From NCBI RefSeq assembly GCF_002891535.1, contig NZ_PDZR01000006.1:103356-167355 (forward strand): 64,000 nt of DNA. The letters run 5' to 3'. Positions 1 to 9,729 of the stretch are shown one piece after another. Position 1 is the stretch's first letter, and the number at the start of each line of letters is the position of its first letter. The position numbers and the translations under genes were made by a program. Origin of the DNA: Methylocella silvestris. GTDB taxonomy: Bacteria > Pseudomonadota > Alphaproteobacteria > Rhizobiales > Beijerinckiaceae. Under the pieces are notes generated by a model. The model was not told the origin of the DNA, did not search any database, and saw nothing but the letters and a program-made list of their open reading frames with translations.

Positions 1-696
1 GTGGCGAATGTCCTGCCGCCGCAGACGCAGACGACCATCGGCGATCTTCTGTCCAACGCCGGCGTCACCTGGGCCTGGTATGCCGGCGCCTGGCAGGCGA
101 CGCTCGACGGGCAGAACGCCTCGCCGATCCCGAATTTCCAGTATCATCATCAGCCGTTCAATTATTTCGCGGCCTATGCGCCGGGAACCGCCGCCCGCGC
201 CGAGCATCTGCGCGACGGCGGCCTCGACGGCGTAAACTTCATCGCCGCGATCGACGCAGGAACGCTGCCTGAGGTCACTTTCTACAAGCCGCAGGGCAAT
301 CTAAACGAACATCCCGGCTACGCCGACGTGCTCAGCGGCGACAATCATATTGCGAATGTCATCCAGCATCTGCAAAACAGCCCGCAGTGGGCCAATATGG
401 TCGTCGTCGTCACCTATGACGAGAACGGCGGCTTCTGGGATCACGCAGCCCCGCCGAAGGCCGATCGCTTCGGCCCCGGCAGCCGCATCCCGGCGCTGAT
501 CGTCTCGCCCTTCGCCCGCAAGGGCTTCGTCGATCACACGCGCTACGACACGACCTCGATCCTGCGCTTGATCACGCGACGCTATAATTTACCGAAACTG
601 CCGGGAATTACCGTGCGCGACGCCGCGATCAAACGCCAGGGCGGCGAGGCGCTCGGCGATCTCGTGCCGGCGCTGAAGCTGACCAGCGCCAACTAG
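1..696 (+). CDS. Phosphoesterase (phospholipase C / acid phosphatase family), C-terminal part
   Basis: This is the C-terminal 231 residues of a phosphoesterase of the phospholipase C / AcpA type (PF04185-like), enzymes that are normally exported and cleave phosphoester bonds. The diagnostic block is the run with TYDENGGFWDH (about residues 137-147), followed by GPGSRIPALIVSPFA and a final RYDTTSILRLI segment typical of the family's C-terminus. The window begins with GTG, but full-length members have an N-terminal catalytic metal site that is missing here, so the true start almost certainly lies upstream. The gene ends with TAG at 694-696 and is followed by a strong terminator. Substrate cannot be told from this fragment. 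Confidence 0.85.
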   Translation: MANVLPPQTQTTIGDLLSNAGVTWAWYAGAWQATLDGQNASPIPNFQYHHQPFNYFAAYAPGTAARAEHLRDGGLDGVNFIAAIDAGTLPEVTFYKPQGNLNEHPGYADVLSGDNHIANVIQHLQNSPQWANMVVVVTYDENGGFWDHAAPPKADRFGPGSRIPALIVSPFARKGFVDHTRYDTTSILRLITRRYNLPKLPGITVRDAAIKRQGGEALGDLVPALKLTSAN

Positions 697-730
697 CCTG
701 CGCGCCTCACAGGGCTCGCGCAAAAATTAG

Positions 731-767
731 AACGCCCGGGATCGCCCTCAGCGCTCCCGGGCGTTTT
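731..767. terminator. Bidirectional intrinsic terminator
   Basis: A perfect 11-bp stem (AACGCCCGGGA at 731-741, TCCCGGGCGTT at 755-765) encloses a 13-nt loop and is followed by TTTT on the plus strand. On the minus strand the stem is followed by TTCTAATTTTT. It lies 35 bp after the phosphoesterase stop and between convergent genes, so it probably ends that transcript and may also serve dnaE read-through. No gene is evident between it and the dnaE stop at 961. Confidence 0.85.
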
Positions 768-960
768 GTTCAAGGATCAGGACTTCAAGTTTGAACGTCC
801 GACTCTTCAGACTTTTGGCTTCCGTAACTTGGCGACGCCAGCCAAACCCGCCTGCCCGCGCCATGCTTTTGATCCAATCTTATTGACGATTGCATCATTG
901 CGCGTCGGCCGCCGCATGCAGCCATTTGAAAGCGCGAGCGTTGTTGATGCGCCTTCGGCC

Positions 961-3900
961 TCAGACATGCTCCACGGCAAGAATGCCCGGGATCGCTTTC
1001 AGCGCCCCCGCGGCCTGCGCGGAAACCCCATATTTGCCCGGCAGTTTGAGCTCGATCTCGCATTCCGGGGTCTGCAGGATCAGGGCGACCTCGCCGTCGC
1101 CCTGAGGACGCAAACTCTGCTTGATCTGATCGAGCGGCTTGTCGTCGGCGACGAATATCCGGAGGCCCTTTTGCACGCGGCTCGCCGCATGGTCGAGCGG
1201 CTCGGCCGAGACGATTCTGGCGCGCACGTCCTCCCCCTCGACTGCGGCCTGCAGCACCAGCAGCAGCGAAGCGCCTTTTTCCAGAAGGTCGCGATATTGG
1301 TTGAGGCCTTCCTGAAACAGGATCGCCTCATATTGGCCGGACGGGTCGGACAGCTGCACGATGCCCATCTTGGAGCCGGATTTGGTGCGGCGCTCCTGCT
1401 TGTCAAGCACGGTGGCGGCGAGCCGGCCGCCGGTCGCGCCCAATTTGACCGCGCGCGAAAATTCGGCCCAGCGCTGCACCCGCAGCCGGCTCATGATCGT
1501 GGCGTAGGCGTCGAGCGGATGGCCTGAAAGGAAAAAGCCGACCGAATCGAATTCGCGCCGCAGCCGTTCGGCAAGCGTCCAGGGCGCGACCTTCGGCAAC
1601 GGCATGCGATCCTCTGCGCCCGCGCCAAACAACGCCGACTGTCCGGCGCGGCGCTCCTCGTCGCGCCGGTGCGCGCTGGCCAGAATCGTCTCGATTGCGG
1701 CGAAGACGCGGGCGCGATCTTGCTCCATCTCGTCAAACGCCCCGGCGGCGACGAGGCTTTCGAGCATGCGCTTGTTGATTGCGCGCGGATCGATGCGCGC
1801 CGAGAAATCAGCGAAATCACGAAAGGGCGTGTTCTTTCGCGCGGCGACCAGAGCCTCGGCATGGCCCTGCCCGACGCCCTTGATTGCGCCAAGCGCATAG
1901 CGAATCTGGAGCGCGCCGGCCTCATTGGCGCAGACCTCGAAATCGGCCCCCGAACGCTGGATCGAGGGCGGTTCGACAGCGCCGTTCAGCCGCCGCGCCT
2001 CGTTGGAAAATTCAGCCAGCTTGTCGGTGTTGGGCTTATCCAGCGTCATCGAAGCGGCGAGAAATTCCAGCGGGTAATTGGCCTTGAACCAGGCGGTCTG
2101 ATAGGCGATCAGCGCATAGGCCGCCGCATGGCTTTTGTTGAAGCCATAGTCGGCGAATTTGGCGAGCAGATCGAAGATCTCGTTCGCCTTGCCTTGCGCC
2201 AGCCCGTTGTCGATCGCCCCGCGCAGAAAACGGTCCCGCTGCGCATCCATCTCCGCCTTGATCTTCTTGCCCATGGCGCGGCGCAGGAGATCGGCCTCGC
2301 CGAGCGAATAGCCGGAGAGGATCTGCGCGATCTGCATCACCTGCTCCTGGTAGATGATGACGCCGAAGGTTTCCTTCAGCACGCCTTCGATTTTGGGGTG
2401 GATGTAGTCGGGCTCCTCCTCGCCGGCCTTGACCGCGCAATAGCGCGGGATATTGGCCATCGGGCCCGGCCGGTAGAGCGCGACGAGAGCGATGATGTCC
2501 TCGAAACGGTCGGCATGCATATCGACCAGCGCGCGGCGCATCCCTGCGCTTTCAAGCTGGAACACGCCGATCGTCTCGCCGCGGCCAAGCATGGCGTAGG
2601 TTTTGGAATCGTCGAGCGGGATCTTGTCGATTTCGATCTCGACGCCGCGCCGGCTGAGCAGCTTGACGCAGGTCGACAGCGTGGTCAGCGTCTTGAGGCC
2701 GAGAAAATCGAATTTGACGAGCCCCGCCGGCTCGACCCATTTCATATTGAACTGGGTCGCCGGCATGTCGGATTTCGGATCGCGATAGAGCGGCACAAGC
2801 TGTTCCAGCGGGCGATCGCCGATCACGATGCCAGCCGCGTGGGTCGAGGCGTTGGAATAGAGCCCCTCGAGCGTCTGCGCGATCTGCAGCATTTTGGCGA
2901 CGCGCGGCTCGGCCTCGGCGGCCTCCTTGAGGCGTGGCTCGGAGTCGATCGCCTGTTTCAGACTCACCGGCGCGGCCGGATTTTGCGGCACGAGCTTGGC
3001 GAGGCGATCGACCTGGCCGAGCGGCATTTCGAGCACGCGGCCGACATTGCGAAGAACGCCGCGCGCCAGAAACGAGCCGAAGGTGATGATCTGCGCCACC
3101 TTGTCCGCGCCATAGCGGCGCCGGACATAGGCGATGACTTCGTCGCGTCGGTCCTGGCAGAAATCGATATCGAAATCCGGCATCGAGACGCGCTCCGGAT
3201 TGAGGAAGCGCTCGAAAAGGAGGCCGAAGCGAATGGGATCGAGATCGGTAATGGTGAGGGCGTAGGCGACAAGCGAGCCTGCCCCCGAGCCGCGCCCCGG
3301 ACCGACCGGAATGCCCTGCGACTTGGCGTATTTGATGAAGTCCGAGACGATCAAGAAATAGCCCGGAAACTTCATTTTCACGATGACGTCGAGCTCGAAG
3401 GCGAGGCGCTTGCGATAATCCTCCGCCGTAAAACCCTTGGCGAGTCCATGCGCCTCGAGGCGCGCTTCGAGCCCCGCCTCGGCCTCGCCGCGCAGTGCGT
3501 CGGCTTCTGCCGCAAGCTCGCCGGTCGCGGAAAAACGCGGCAGCAAGGGTTTGCGGGTCCGCGGCCGAAAAGCGCAGCGGCGCGCGATTTCGACGGTGTT
3601 GCGGCTCGCTTCCGGCAGATCGGCGAACAGGGCGACCATTTCCGCGCGGCTCTTGAAGCGGTGTTCGGGCGAGAGCTGACGGCGGGCGCCGTCGCCGATG
3701 ACCGTCCCCTCGGCGATGCAGATCAGCGCGTCATGCGCCTCATAATCGGAACTCGCCGCGAAATAGGGCTCATTGGCGGCGACGAGGGGCAGCGCTTTGC
3801 GATAGGCGAGATCGAGCAACCGCGGTTCGACCTCGCGCTCGACGGCAAGGTTATGGCGCTGCAGCTCGACATAGAGACGGTCGGGGAACAGCTCCTCCAG

Positions 3901-4437
3901 TTGCGCCGCGCGCGCAAAGGCCTGTTCGGGACGCCTTGCGGCGAACGCCCGGTCGAGCGGCCCGGCGGGGCCGCCGCTGAGCGCGATCAGCCCCTCCGTC
4001 CGCCCGTGCAGCCGCTCGATCGGAACATGCGGCGGATCGCCCGGCGCGGGATCGAGCCAGGCGCGTGAAACAAGATGCATCAGATTGAGATAGCCGGGCT
4101 CGTCCTGGGCGAGCAGGATGACCGAGGCGCGGCCGGCCCCAAGCTCCTCGCCGCGCGCAGAAATCGCAGCTCCGTCCCGAAAATCGAGCGTGAGCTTTGC
4201 GCCGATGATCGGCTGCACGCCTTCCTTGGCGAGTTTTTCGGAGAATTCGAGCGCGCCGAATAAATTATTGGCGTCGGTGATCGCCAGCGCCGGCATATGG
4301 TCAGCCGCCGCCAGTTTGGCGAGCTTGCCGATGCCCATGGCCCCTTCCCGCAAGGAAAACGAGCTGTGGACATGGAGATGTACGAAGCCGGGGCCGGGCG
4401 CGGAGGAATCATGCGCCTGCGCGGAATTTTGCGTCAT
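961..4437 (-). CDS. dnaE: DNA polymerase III subunit alpha
   Basis: Catalytic subunit of the replicative DNA polymerase III, 1158 residues, which is the normal length for DnaE1. The N-terminal PHP domain opens with FVHLHVHSSFSLREGA (about residues 19-33). The palm domain carries the PDFDIDF motif near residue 420 with its catalytic aspartates, preceded by GPGRGSGAGSLVAY. The tandem helix-hairpin-helix and C-terminal OB-fold (NADIATE-like segment LAATVLDKQERRTKSG) are also present. The start ATG at 4437 gives the usual short N-terminal tail before the PHP domain. It appears monocistronic. Constitutive expression is expected from its function; no regulatory site was identified. Confidence 0.97.
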   Translation of the reverse strand: MTQNSAQAHDSSAPGPGFVHLHVHSSFSLREGAMGIGKLAKLAAADHMPALAITDANNLFGALEFSEKLAKEGVQPIIGAKLTLDFRDGAAISARGEELGAGRASVILLAQDEPGYLNLMHLVSRAWLDPAPGDPPHVPIERLHGRTEGLIALSGGPAGPLDRAFAARRPEQAFARAAQLEELFPDRLYVELQRHNLAVEREVEPRLLDLAYRKALPLVAANEPYFAASSDYEAHDALICIAEGTVIGDGARRQLSPEHRFKSRAEMVALFADLPEASRNTVEIARRCAFRPRTRKPLLPRFSATGELAAEADALRGEAEAGLEARLEAHGLAKGFTAEDYRKRLAFELDVIVKMKFPGYFLIVSDFIKYAKSQGIPVGPGRGSGAGSLVAYALTITDLDPIRFGLLFERFLNPERVSMPDFDIDFCQDRRDEVIAYVRRRYGADKVAQIITFGSFLARGVLRNVGRVLEMPLGQVDRLAKLVPQNPAAPVSLKQAIDSEPRLKEAAEAEPRVAKMLQIAQTLEGLYSNASTHAAGIVIGDRPLEQLVPLYRDPKSDMPATQFNMKWVEPAGLVKFDFLGLKTLTTLSTCVKLLSRRGVEIEIDKIPLDDSKTYAMLGRGETIGVFQLESAGMRRALVDMHADRFEDIIALVALYRPGPMANIPRYCAVKAGEEEPDYIHPKIEGVLKETFGVIIYQEQVMQIAQILSGYSLGEADLLRRAMGKKIKAEMDAQRDRFLRGAIDNGLAQGKANEIFDLLAKFADYGFNKSHAAAYALIAYQTAWFKANYPLEFLAASMTLDKPNTDKLAEFSNEARRLNGAVEPPSIQRSGADFEVCANEAGALQIRYALGAIKGVGQGHAEALVAARKNTPFRDFADFSARIDPRAINKRMLESLVAAGAFDEMEQDRARVFAAIETILASAHRRDEERRAGQSALFGAGAEDRMPLPKVAPWTLAERLRREFDSVGFFLSGHPLDAYATIMSRLRVQRWAEFSRAVKLGATGGRLAATVLDKQERRTKSGSKMGIVQLSDPSGQYEAILFQEGLNQYRDLLEKGASLLLVLQAAVEGEDVRARIVSAEPLDHAASRVQKGLRIFVADDKPLDQIKQSLRPQGDGEVALILQTPECEIELKLPGKYGVSAQAAGALKAIPGILAVEHV

Positions 4438-5002
4438 CGAATCCCTGATCGGAGCGAGCGCGGCAAAAGCCGCGGGGCGGACATTAGCAGTTTTGACGCT
4501 GGCGCCGAGTCCTCGGGGTTAGAGGAGCGTTCGCGGCGTCATTCGCCGGCATTGCCGCGCCAGCGCGCTTTTTGCTGCGGCGCAACAAACCCTCACAGGC
4601 GCAGCGATCACGCAACTATAGCGTTTGGCGAATCGAGACGTCGCCCTCCGGCAAGTGCGTTTTCGCATAGCGAAGCGAGTATTGGCGGCAAGCTCCGCCG
4701 TCACGCTGTTCAAATTCGGATGAATTTGCTTTATAAGCGCAGAGTGAGCCAAATAACGCGGCGTGGCGATTTGAACTAAAAGAACGATGATCCGCCGCGG
4801 TGTGCATAAGAGTTTTGCGTGCTGGATGCCCTCACATCCGGCAGCGTCGGTGCGAACGGAGGGTTTTTGGGAGCGCGGCTTGCGCCGCCTCATGGCTCCC
4901 GTTCGCGCCTGTCGGTTAGAGTTTTCAAATTGTCGGCCCGCTCGTCTGACGAATTGCATAGACGATTCAAGGCTTCATCATTGCTTCAAAGGGGAATAAC
5001 CG
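4438..5002. other. 565-bp intergenic region between divergent dnaE and JmjC-like gene
   Basis: No convincing gene: frames in both directions give only Arg/Ser/Ala-rich shadow translations. It should hold the promoters of dnaE (leftward) and of the gene at 5003 (rightward). A short inverted repeat with GGGAGC/GCTCCC and GCGGC/GCCGC arms sits around 4870-4905. The plus-strand gene is preceded by an AAAGGGGA ribosome-binding site just before its ATG. No tRNA or small RNA was recognised. Confidence 0.5.
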
Positions 5003-5905
5003 ATGTTGACGACGCCATCCATCCGCGCCAATGAAAAATGGAGTCCGGTCGATCCCCTCGAAGAAGCCCGCGCGGCGTTTCAAAAGCGTCCCTTCCTGGT
5101 TCGCCATCCGCTCGCGGGTCATCCCCTGTTCACCATCGAAGCCCTGACCAAGGTCGCGGAAAGAGCGGCCAAGCGTAACGGCGACCTCTGGGCCGACGCC
5201 GGCGACCTTTCCCTGACCGACAAATGGGGCAGCGTTCCCGAGCCGAATATGCCGATTCCGCAGCTTATCGACCGGATCGAGACGGCCGGCGCCTGGATCG
5301 TCATGAAGCATGTCGAAACCGATCCGGCCTATAAGGCGCTGCTCGACGAATATGAGGCCTTCGTGCGCGAAACCGCAGGGCCGGAGATGTCGAAAAGGCT
5401 GAGCAACGCCGAAATGCTCGTCTTCATCACCTCGCCCAACCGCAAAACGCCCTACCACTTCGACGGCGAGGTCAATTTCGTCGTTCAGATCCAGGGATCG
5501 AAGGATATATGGGTCTGCGACCCGAACGACCGCAGCGTGACGACCGAACGCGAGATCGAGGAATATTACGGATCGACGATCGCCGCCGGCACGTACAAGC
5601 CTCATGCCGAGGAAGTCGCGACGAAATTTTCGCTCTATCCGGGCGATGCGGTGCATGTTCCCCAGCATGCCGCCCATTGGGTGCAGAACCACAACAACGT
5701 CTCGGTGACGCTGAGCCTCAACATGGAGGTTCCCTATGGGGAGTGCGCCGACCTCTATCGCGCGAACTACTTCCTGCGACGGCTTGGTCTGTCGCCGAGT
5801 TCCCCGGGACAATCGCCGATCGCGGACCGCTCCAAGGCCGCTGTCACAGCCGCAATGCGCTCCGCCCGAAACGCGGTGCGGCATGCGATGGGGCGCCTAG
5901 GCTAA
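5003..5905 (+). CDS. Cupin-like / JmjC-domain protein (putative Fe(II)/2-oxoglutarate oxygenase)
   Basis: A 300-residue protein of the cupin_8/JmjC type. The metal-binding HxD is visible as YHFDGE (H152, D154) and a distal histidine lies in the VHVPQHAAHWV segment (H218-H225), as expected for a double-stranded beta-helix iron dioxygenase. The segment SKDIWVCDPNDRSVT resembles the strand region between these ligands in hypothetical transcription-factor-jumonji proteins of Proteobacteria. No signal peptide, so cytoplasmic. ATG at 5003 is preceded by AAAGGGGA. The C-terminal 40 residues are Ala/Arg-rich. Neighbours give no pathway clue; family members hydroxylate proteins or small molecules, and the substrate here is unknown. 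Confidence 0.75.
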   Translation: MLTTPSIRANEKWSPVDPLEEARAAFQKRPFLVRHPLAGHPLFTIEALTKVAERAAKRNGDLWADAGDLSLTDKWGSVPEPNMPIPQLIDRIETAGAWIVMKHVETDPAYKALLDEYEAFVRETAGPEMSKRLSNAEMLVFITSPNRKTPYHFDGEVNFVVQIQGSKDIWVCDPNDRSVTTEREIEEYYGSTIAAGTYKPHAEEVATKFSLYPGDAVHVPQHAAHWVQNHNNVSVTLSLNMEVPYGECADLYRANYFLRRLGLSPSSPGQSPIADRSKAAVTAAMRSARNAVRHAMGRLG

Positions 5906-5942
5906 AGCATATACCGATCGAATTTTCTGGCTAACAGAACAG

Positions 5943-6001
5943 GCTCAAGCTTTTCAAGCTTGAGCGCCCCGCGTCGCGATCCGATCAGATTTCAATCGGA
6001 T
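5943..6001. repeat. Two tandem intergenic palindromes, possible dispersed repeat
   Basis: Downstream of the JmjC-like gene there is a perfect 10-bp inverted repeat (GCTCAAGCTT at 5943-5952, AAGCTTGAGC at 5956-5965, 3-nt loop). A second hairpin follows (ATCCGAT at 5979-5985, ATCGGAT at 5995-6001). The first could act as a terminator, though no T-run follows. The CCGATC/GATCGG-rich flanks look like the short palindromic intergenic elements common in Rhizobiales, but dispersal cannot be tested from one window. Confidence 0.5.
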
Positions 6002-6128
6002 CGGATACGCTCGCCTTTTGCTCCCGCGCGATTTCGTCGCGAGCAGAGCCGTCGGGTCTGCAATCCACGACGGCCTAAACTACCTCAGCTTCTACGGTCC
6101 CATCGGAAATCATCGCAATGAGGCGCGC

Positions 6129-6470
6129 TCAATAGGGCGGAGGGCCGGGCGGCGCCTCGGCGATCCACGGAAAGCCGCGCAACGATTGGACGGTGATATA
6201 GCCGGTCGTCGGAGCAGGCATAGGCGCCGGCGGCGGCCCCCAATAGCCGGCCCGCCATGTGCACGGCCCATTTGGCGGCTGGCAAATCCATTCGGACTTG
6301 CGCCATCCCGCGTTTGCCCGGACTTCGTCGCGCAAATCCTCAAGCGAGCGAAAGGTGTGATCGAGGCCATTGGAAGCGCCCGCCGCCTGCGCCGACGCAC
6401 AGCGGATCGCAAGCCCATAAGCGCAAACCGCGGCCATTACGGATAGAAGAAACGTCTGCGCAGGCCTCAT
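6129..6470 (-). CDS. Small secreted hypothetical protein
   Basis: A 113-residue protein starting at ATG 6470, chosen because GGAGGA lies just upstream; a longer in-frame start at 6509 would add a basic stretch and hide the signal peptide. Residues 1-26 form a typical Sec signal peptide (RPAQTFLLSVMAAVCAYGL, then ASA). The mature part has two cysteines around ICQPPNGPCTW and a proline-rich GYWGPPPAPMPAPTTGY segment. I do not recognise the family. It lies 107 bp after aapP on the same strand, but its own ribosome-binding site and small secreted nature suggest independent expression. Confidence 0.6.
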   Translation of the reverse strand: MRPAQTFLLSVMAAVCAYGLAIRCASAQAAGASNGLDHTFRSLEDLRDEVRANAGWRKSEWICQPPNGPCTWRAGYWGPPPAPMPAPTTGYITVQSLRGFPWIAEAPPGPPPY

Positions 6471-6576
6471 TCGATCCTCCAGCCGGCCGAGACGCCGGCA
6501 ATTCCCCAACTATTGCGGATAACGCGCGAGCAAGCTCTGCCGTTCCACGCCTGACGCCAAAAAGGCGCCGATCCTT

Positions 6577-7332
6577 TTACAAAATTTCGCCGAGGAATTG
6601 GCGCGCGCGCGGATGCCGCGGCGCCGAAAAGAAGTCTTCGGGACGATTGATCTCGACGATCGCGCCCGCATCCATGAAAATCACGCGGTCGGCCACCTGG
6701 CGGGCAAAGCCCATCTCATGCGTCACGCAGACCATGGTCATGCCTTCGCGGGCGAGCTGCACCATGGTCTCCAGCACCTCCTTGACCATTTCGGGATCAA
6801 GCGCCGAGGTCGGCTCGTCGAACAGCATGATTTTCGGGTTCATGCACAGCGCCCGCGCGATGGCCGCGCGCTGCTGCTGGCCGCCGGAAAGCTGGCCCGG
6901 ATACTTGTCGGCCTGGTCGGAAATATGGACCTTGCCGAGATAATGCATGGCGACAGCCTCGGCGTCGCGCGGCTCCATCTTCAGCACATGGATCGGCGCG
7001 AGCGTGCAATTTTCAAGGATGGTCAGATGCGGAAAAAGGTTGAAATGCTGGAACACCATGCCGACCTCGCGGCGCACCTCATGGATGTGGCGCAGATCGT
7101 CGGTGAGCGTCACGCCCTCGACGACGATGTCGCCGCTCTCATGCGCCTCGAGCCGGTTGACGCAGCGGATCAGCGTCGATTTGCCCGAGCCGGACGGGCC
7201 GCAGACGACGATCCGCTCGCCCGCCATCACCGTGAGGTTGACGTCGCGCAAGGCGTGATAGGCGCCATACCATTTGTTGACGCCGATCATCTCGATCGCT
7301 GCGCGGCCCGGTTCATTCATGTTTGACGCCAA
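6577..7332 (-). CDS. aapP: General L-amino acid ABC transporter, ATP-binding protein
   Basis: ATPase subunit of a polar amino-acid importer. It shows Walker [10 protein letters not shown], the Q-loop, signature LSGGQQQR, Walker [12 protein letters not shown] and the switch His in [11 protein letters not shown]. At 251 residues it is standard length. The proposed start is TTG at 7332, because GGGGAG lies about 8 nt upstream of it; the first ATG at 7320 is about 20 nt from that site. It is the last gene of a J-Q-M-P operon transcribed leftward, 23 bp after aapM. The protein acts on the inner face of the cytoplasmic membrane and powers the AapQM permease. Confidence 0.93.
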   Translation of the reverse strand: MASNMNEPGRAAIEMIGVNKWYGAYHALRDVNLTVMAGERIVVCGPSGSGKSTLIRCVNRLEAHESGDIVVEGVTLTDDLRHIHEVRREVGMVFQHFNLFPHLTILENCTLAPIHVLKMEPRDAEAVAMHYLGKVHISDQADKYPGQLSGGQQQRAAIARALCMNPKIMLFDEPTSALDPEMVKEVLETMVQLAREGMTMVCVTHEMGFARQVADRVIFMDAGAIVEINRPEDFFSAPRHPRARQFLGEIL

Positions 7333-7355
7333 ACGCCGGAACTCCCCTCTGACCG

Positions 7356-8504
7356 CTATCTGCCGTGCGAAAAACGCCGCTCGACGAACAGCGAATAGCG
7401 CGACATGGCGAAGCAGAAGACAAAATAGAACATCGCCGCGAAAGCATAGCCCGTCGCCGCGATGGTCGGCCCCGCCCAGACGGGATCAAGCCGCGCCGAA
7501 TCGACCGTGCGCAGAAAGTCGAAGATGCCGACGACGGCGACGAGCGTCGTATCCTTGAAGAGAGCGATGAAATTATTGACGACGCCGGGAATGACCGCCC
7601 GCAGCGCCTGCGGCAGGATGACGAGGCGCTGCATCTGCCAGCGGCCGAGCCCAAGCGCCAGCGCGCCCTCGAACTGGCCGTTCGGGATCGCCTGCAATCC
7701 GCCGCGAACCACTTCGGCCATATAGGCCGAGGCGAACAGGGCGACGCCGATCAGCGGGCGCAGCAGCCGGTCGGGCGCCAAATTCTCGGGCACGAACAGC
7801 GGCAGCATCGTATTCGCCATGAACAAGACGGTGATGATCGGCACGCCGCGAACGAGTTCGATAAAGCCGGCGCAGGCGAGGCTGAGGGCCGGCAGGGACG
7901 AGCGCCGTCCAAGCGCAAGCAGCACGCCAAAGGGCAGCGAAACGACCATGCCGACCGTGGCGACGAGCAGGCTGACGAAGATGCCTCCCCACAGATCGCT
8001 GGCGACGCGCGGCAGGCCAATGAAGGGCGCGCCATGCAGGAGCAGGAAGGCGATAATCGGATAGGCGCCGAAGAACAGCAGCGCCGCGAGATTGCGCCGG
8101 GGCGCATTGAGCCAGAGCAGCCAGACGATCAAAACGGCGCCCATCGCCAGCGTGACGTCGACGCGCCAGCGCTGATCGAGCGGATAGGAGCCGTAGGTGA
8201 AATAGGGCAGCTTGCGCCAGATGAAGGCCCAGCAGGCCCCGGCCCCCGGCGCCCGGCAGGCGGCGCCGTCCGGCGCCGACCAAACCGCGTCAAACACGAG
8301 GAAGCGCAGCAGCGGCGGCGCGACCAGGGCGATCAGAAGGAGGGTCGCAATCGTGAGCAGGCTGGCGCGCCAGCCGTCGAACAGATTGCCGGCGAGAAGA
8401 TCAATGAGCCGGCGGCGACGCAGCGGCGGCGCCCGCGGCGGGATGTTGCCCTGCAGCACATAGAGCGCATTTGCGCCCGGGCCGCCGCGCGTGCTGCCTG
8501 CCAT
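7356..8504 (-). CDS. aapM: General L-amino acid ABC transporter permease
   Basis: Inner-membrane permease of 382 residues. A long N-terminal region with several membrane segments precedes the conserved permease core, where the EAA-like loop lies around [24 protein letters not shown]. The extended N-terminus is characteristic of AapM compared with smaller HisM-type permeases. The start ATG at 8504 lies one base after the aapQ stop, so translation is probably coupled. It forms a heterodimer with AapQ and imports a broad range of L-amino acids delivered by AapJ. Confidence 0.92.
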   Translation of the reverse strand: MAGSTRGGPGANALYVLQGNIPPRAPPLRRRRLIDLLAGNLFDGWRASLLTIATLLLIALVAPPLLRFLVFDAVWSAPDGAACRAPGAGACWAFIWRKLPYFTYGSYPLDQRWRVDVTLAMGAVLIVWLLWLNAPRRNLAALLFFGAYPIIAFLLLHGAPFIGLPRVASDLWGGIFVSLLVATVGMVVSLPFGVLLALGRRSSLPALSLACAGFIELVRGVPIITVLFMANTMLPLFVPENLAPDRLLRPLIGVALFASAYMAEVVRGGLQAIPNGQFEGALALGLGRWQMQRLVILPQALRAVIPGVVNNFIALFKDTTLVAVVGIFDFLRTVDSARLDPVWAGPTIAATGYAFAAMFYFVFCFAMSRYSLFVERRFSHGR

Positions 8505-8505
8505 G

Positions 8506-9720
8506 CTAGCGCTCCACTAGCGCGAAGCGGCGCCCGTAGAGGTTCATGGCGAGCGAGGCGACGAGCGAGATCGCAAGATAGACCGCCATGGTGATGAAAA
8601 TGACCTGCACGGCGGCGCCGGTCTGGTTCAGCACCGTTCCGGCGAAAACCTGCACAAGGTCCGGATAGCCGATGAAGACGGCGAGCGAAGAGTTCTTGAT
8701 GAGGTTCAAATATTGGCTGGTCAGCAGCGGGACGATCAGGCGCATCGCCTGCGGCGCGATGACGAGACGGTCGGCGTCGGCGCGGTCAAGGCCGATCGCC
8801 GCCGCCGCCTCGCGCTGGCCGCGCGGCACCGCCTCGACGCCGGCGCGCACGATCTCGGCGATGAACGCCGCCGTATAGAGGCTGAGGCCCAAAACAAGCG
8901 CGACGAATTCCGGCAGCAGCCGGACCCCGCCGACGAAATTGAAGCCCTTGAGTTCAGGCTGAACGAAGGCGACGGGCGTCCCCGCGCCGACGAAGGCCGC
9001 GAGCGGAAGAACGAGCAGCAGCGCCGCTGCGACGCCGCTGAAGAATGCCCGCGAGGGGGTGGCGAATTTGATGCGTTTCGGCGTCAGGCGCATCGCGACC
9101 GCGGCGAGGAGGCTGACGCAGAGCGCCGCCACGAGCCACACGGCCCCAGCCTCGAACACCGGCGCCGGAGCGAACAGGCCGCGATTATTTAGAAACATCC
9201 CGAACGGCAGCGGCAGCGATTGCTTTGGCGAAGGCAGCGGCTTCAGAACGGCGTTGTACCAGAACAGAAGCTGCAGCAGCAAAGGCACGTTGCGTATCGC
9301 CTCGACATAGGCCATCGCCGTTTGGCCGACGATCCAGTTCTTCGACAGCCGCGCGAAGCCGACGATAAAGCCGAGCACGGTCGCCAGCGCGAGGCTGACT
9401 GCAGCGACAAGCAACGTATTCAGCAGCCCGACGACAAAAGCGCGGCCATAGGTCGAGGCGGCGCTGTAGGGAATGAGGCTCTGATTGATGTCGAAGCCCG
9501 CAACCTTGCCGAGAAAGCTGAGGTCGGTGGCGATGCCGCGCGCCTCCATATTGGCGCGCACGTCGATGAAGGCGAAAATGGCGAGCGCGACAAAGGCGAC
9601 GACGAAGGCGCTCTGCAGCAGGATGGCCCGCGCCTTGGCGTCGTACCAGAACTCCAGCGCGGGATGGCGTCGAAGCTTCATCGCCTTGAAGGGGGAAAGT
9701 CCATCGCTCCCTGCCGTCAA
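8506..9720 (-). CDS. aapQ: General L-amino acid ABC transporter permease
   Basis: Second permease of the Aap system, 404 residues as drawn. The membrane segment LLQSAFVVAFVALAIFAFIDV is followed by GLLNTLLVAAVSLALATVLGFIVGFARLS, and the conserved EAA loop lies at REAAAAIGLDRADADRLVIAPQAMR. The codon at 9720 is TTG; an ATG at 9681 (MKLRRHPAL) is an equally reasonable start because neither has a strong Shine-Dalgarno sequence. It sits 9 bp after aapJ and 1 bp before aapM. Function as AapM partner follows from operon order and family identity. Confidence 0.92.
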   Translation of the reverse strand: MTAGSDGLSPFKAMKLRRHPALEFWYDAKARAILLQSAFVVAFVALAIFAFIDVRANMEARGIATDLSFLGKVAGFDINQSLIPYSAASTYGRAFVVGLLNTLLVAAVSLALATVLGFIVGFARLSKNWIVGQTAMAYVEAIRNVPLLLQLLFWYNAVLKPLPSPKQSLPLPFGMFLNNRGLFAPAPVFEAGAVWLVAALCVSLLAAVAMRLTPKRIKFATPSRAFFSGVAAALLLVLPLAAFVGAGTPVAFVQPELKGFNFVGGVRLLPEFVALVLGLSLYTAAFIAEIVRAGVEAVPRGQREAAAAIGLDRADADRLVIAPQAMRLIVPLLTSQYLNLIKNSSLAVFIGYPDLVQVFAGTVLNQTGAAVQVIFITMAVYLAISLVASLAMNLYGRRFALVER

Positions 9721-9729
9721 ATTCTGCGC

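Noticed and set aside
1669..4068. 799-codon plus-strand open frame opposite dnaE
   Set aside because: Mirror of dnaE caused by high GC at codon third positions; Arg/Asp/Glu-rich translation, no start signal or domain.
7365..8594. 409-codon plus-strand frame opposite aapM
   Set aside because: Antisense to a clear permease gene; highly charged low-complexity translation.
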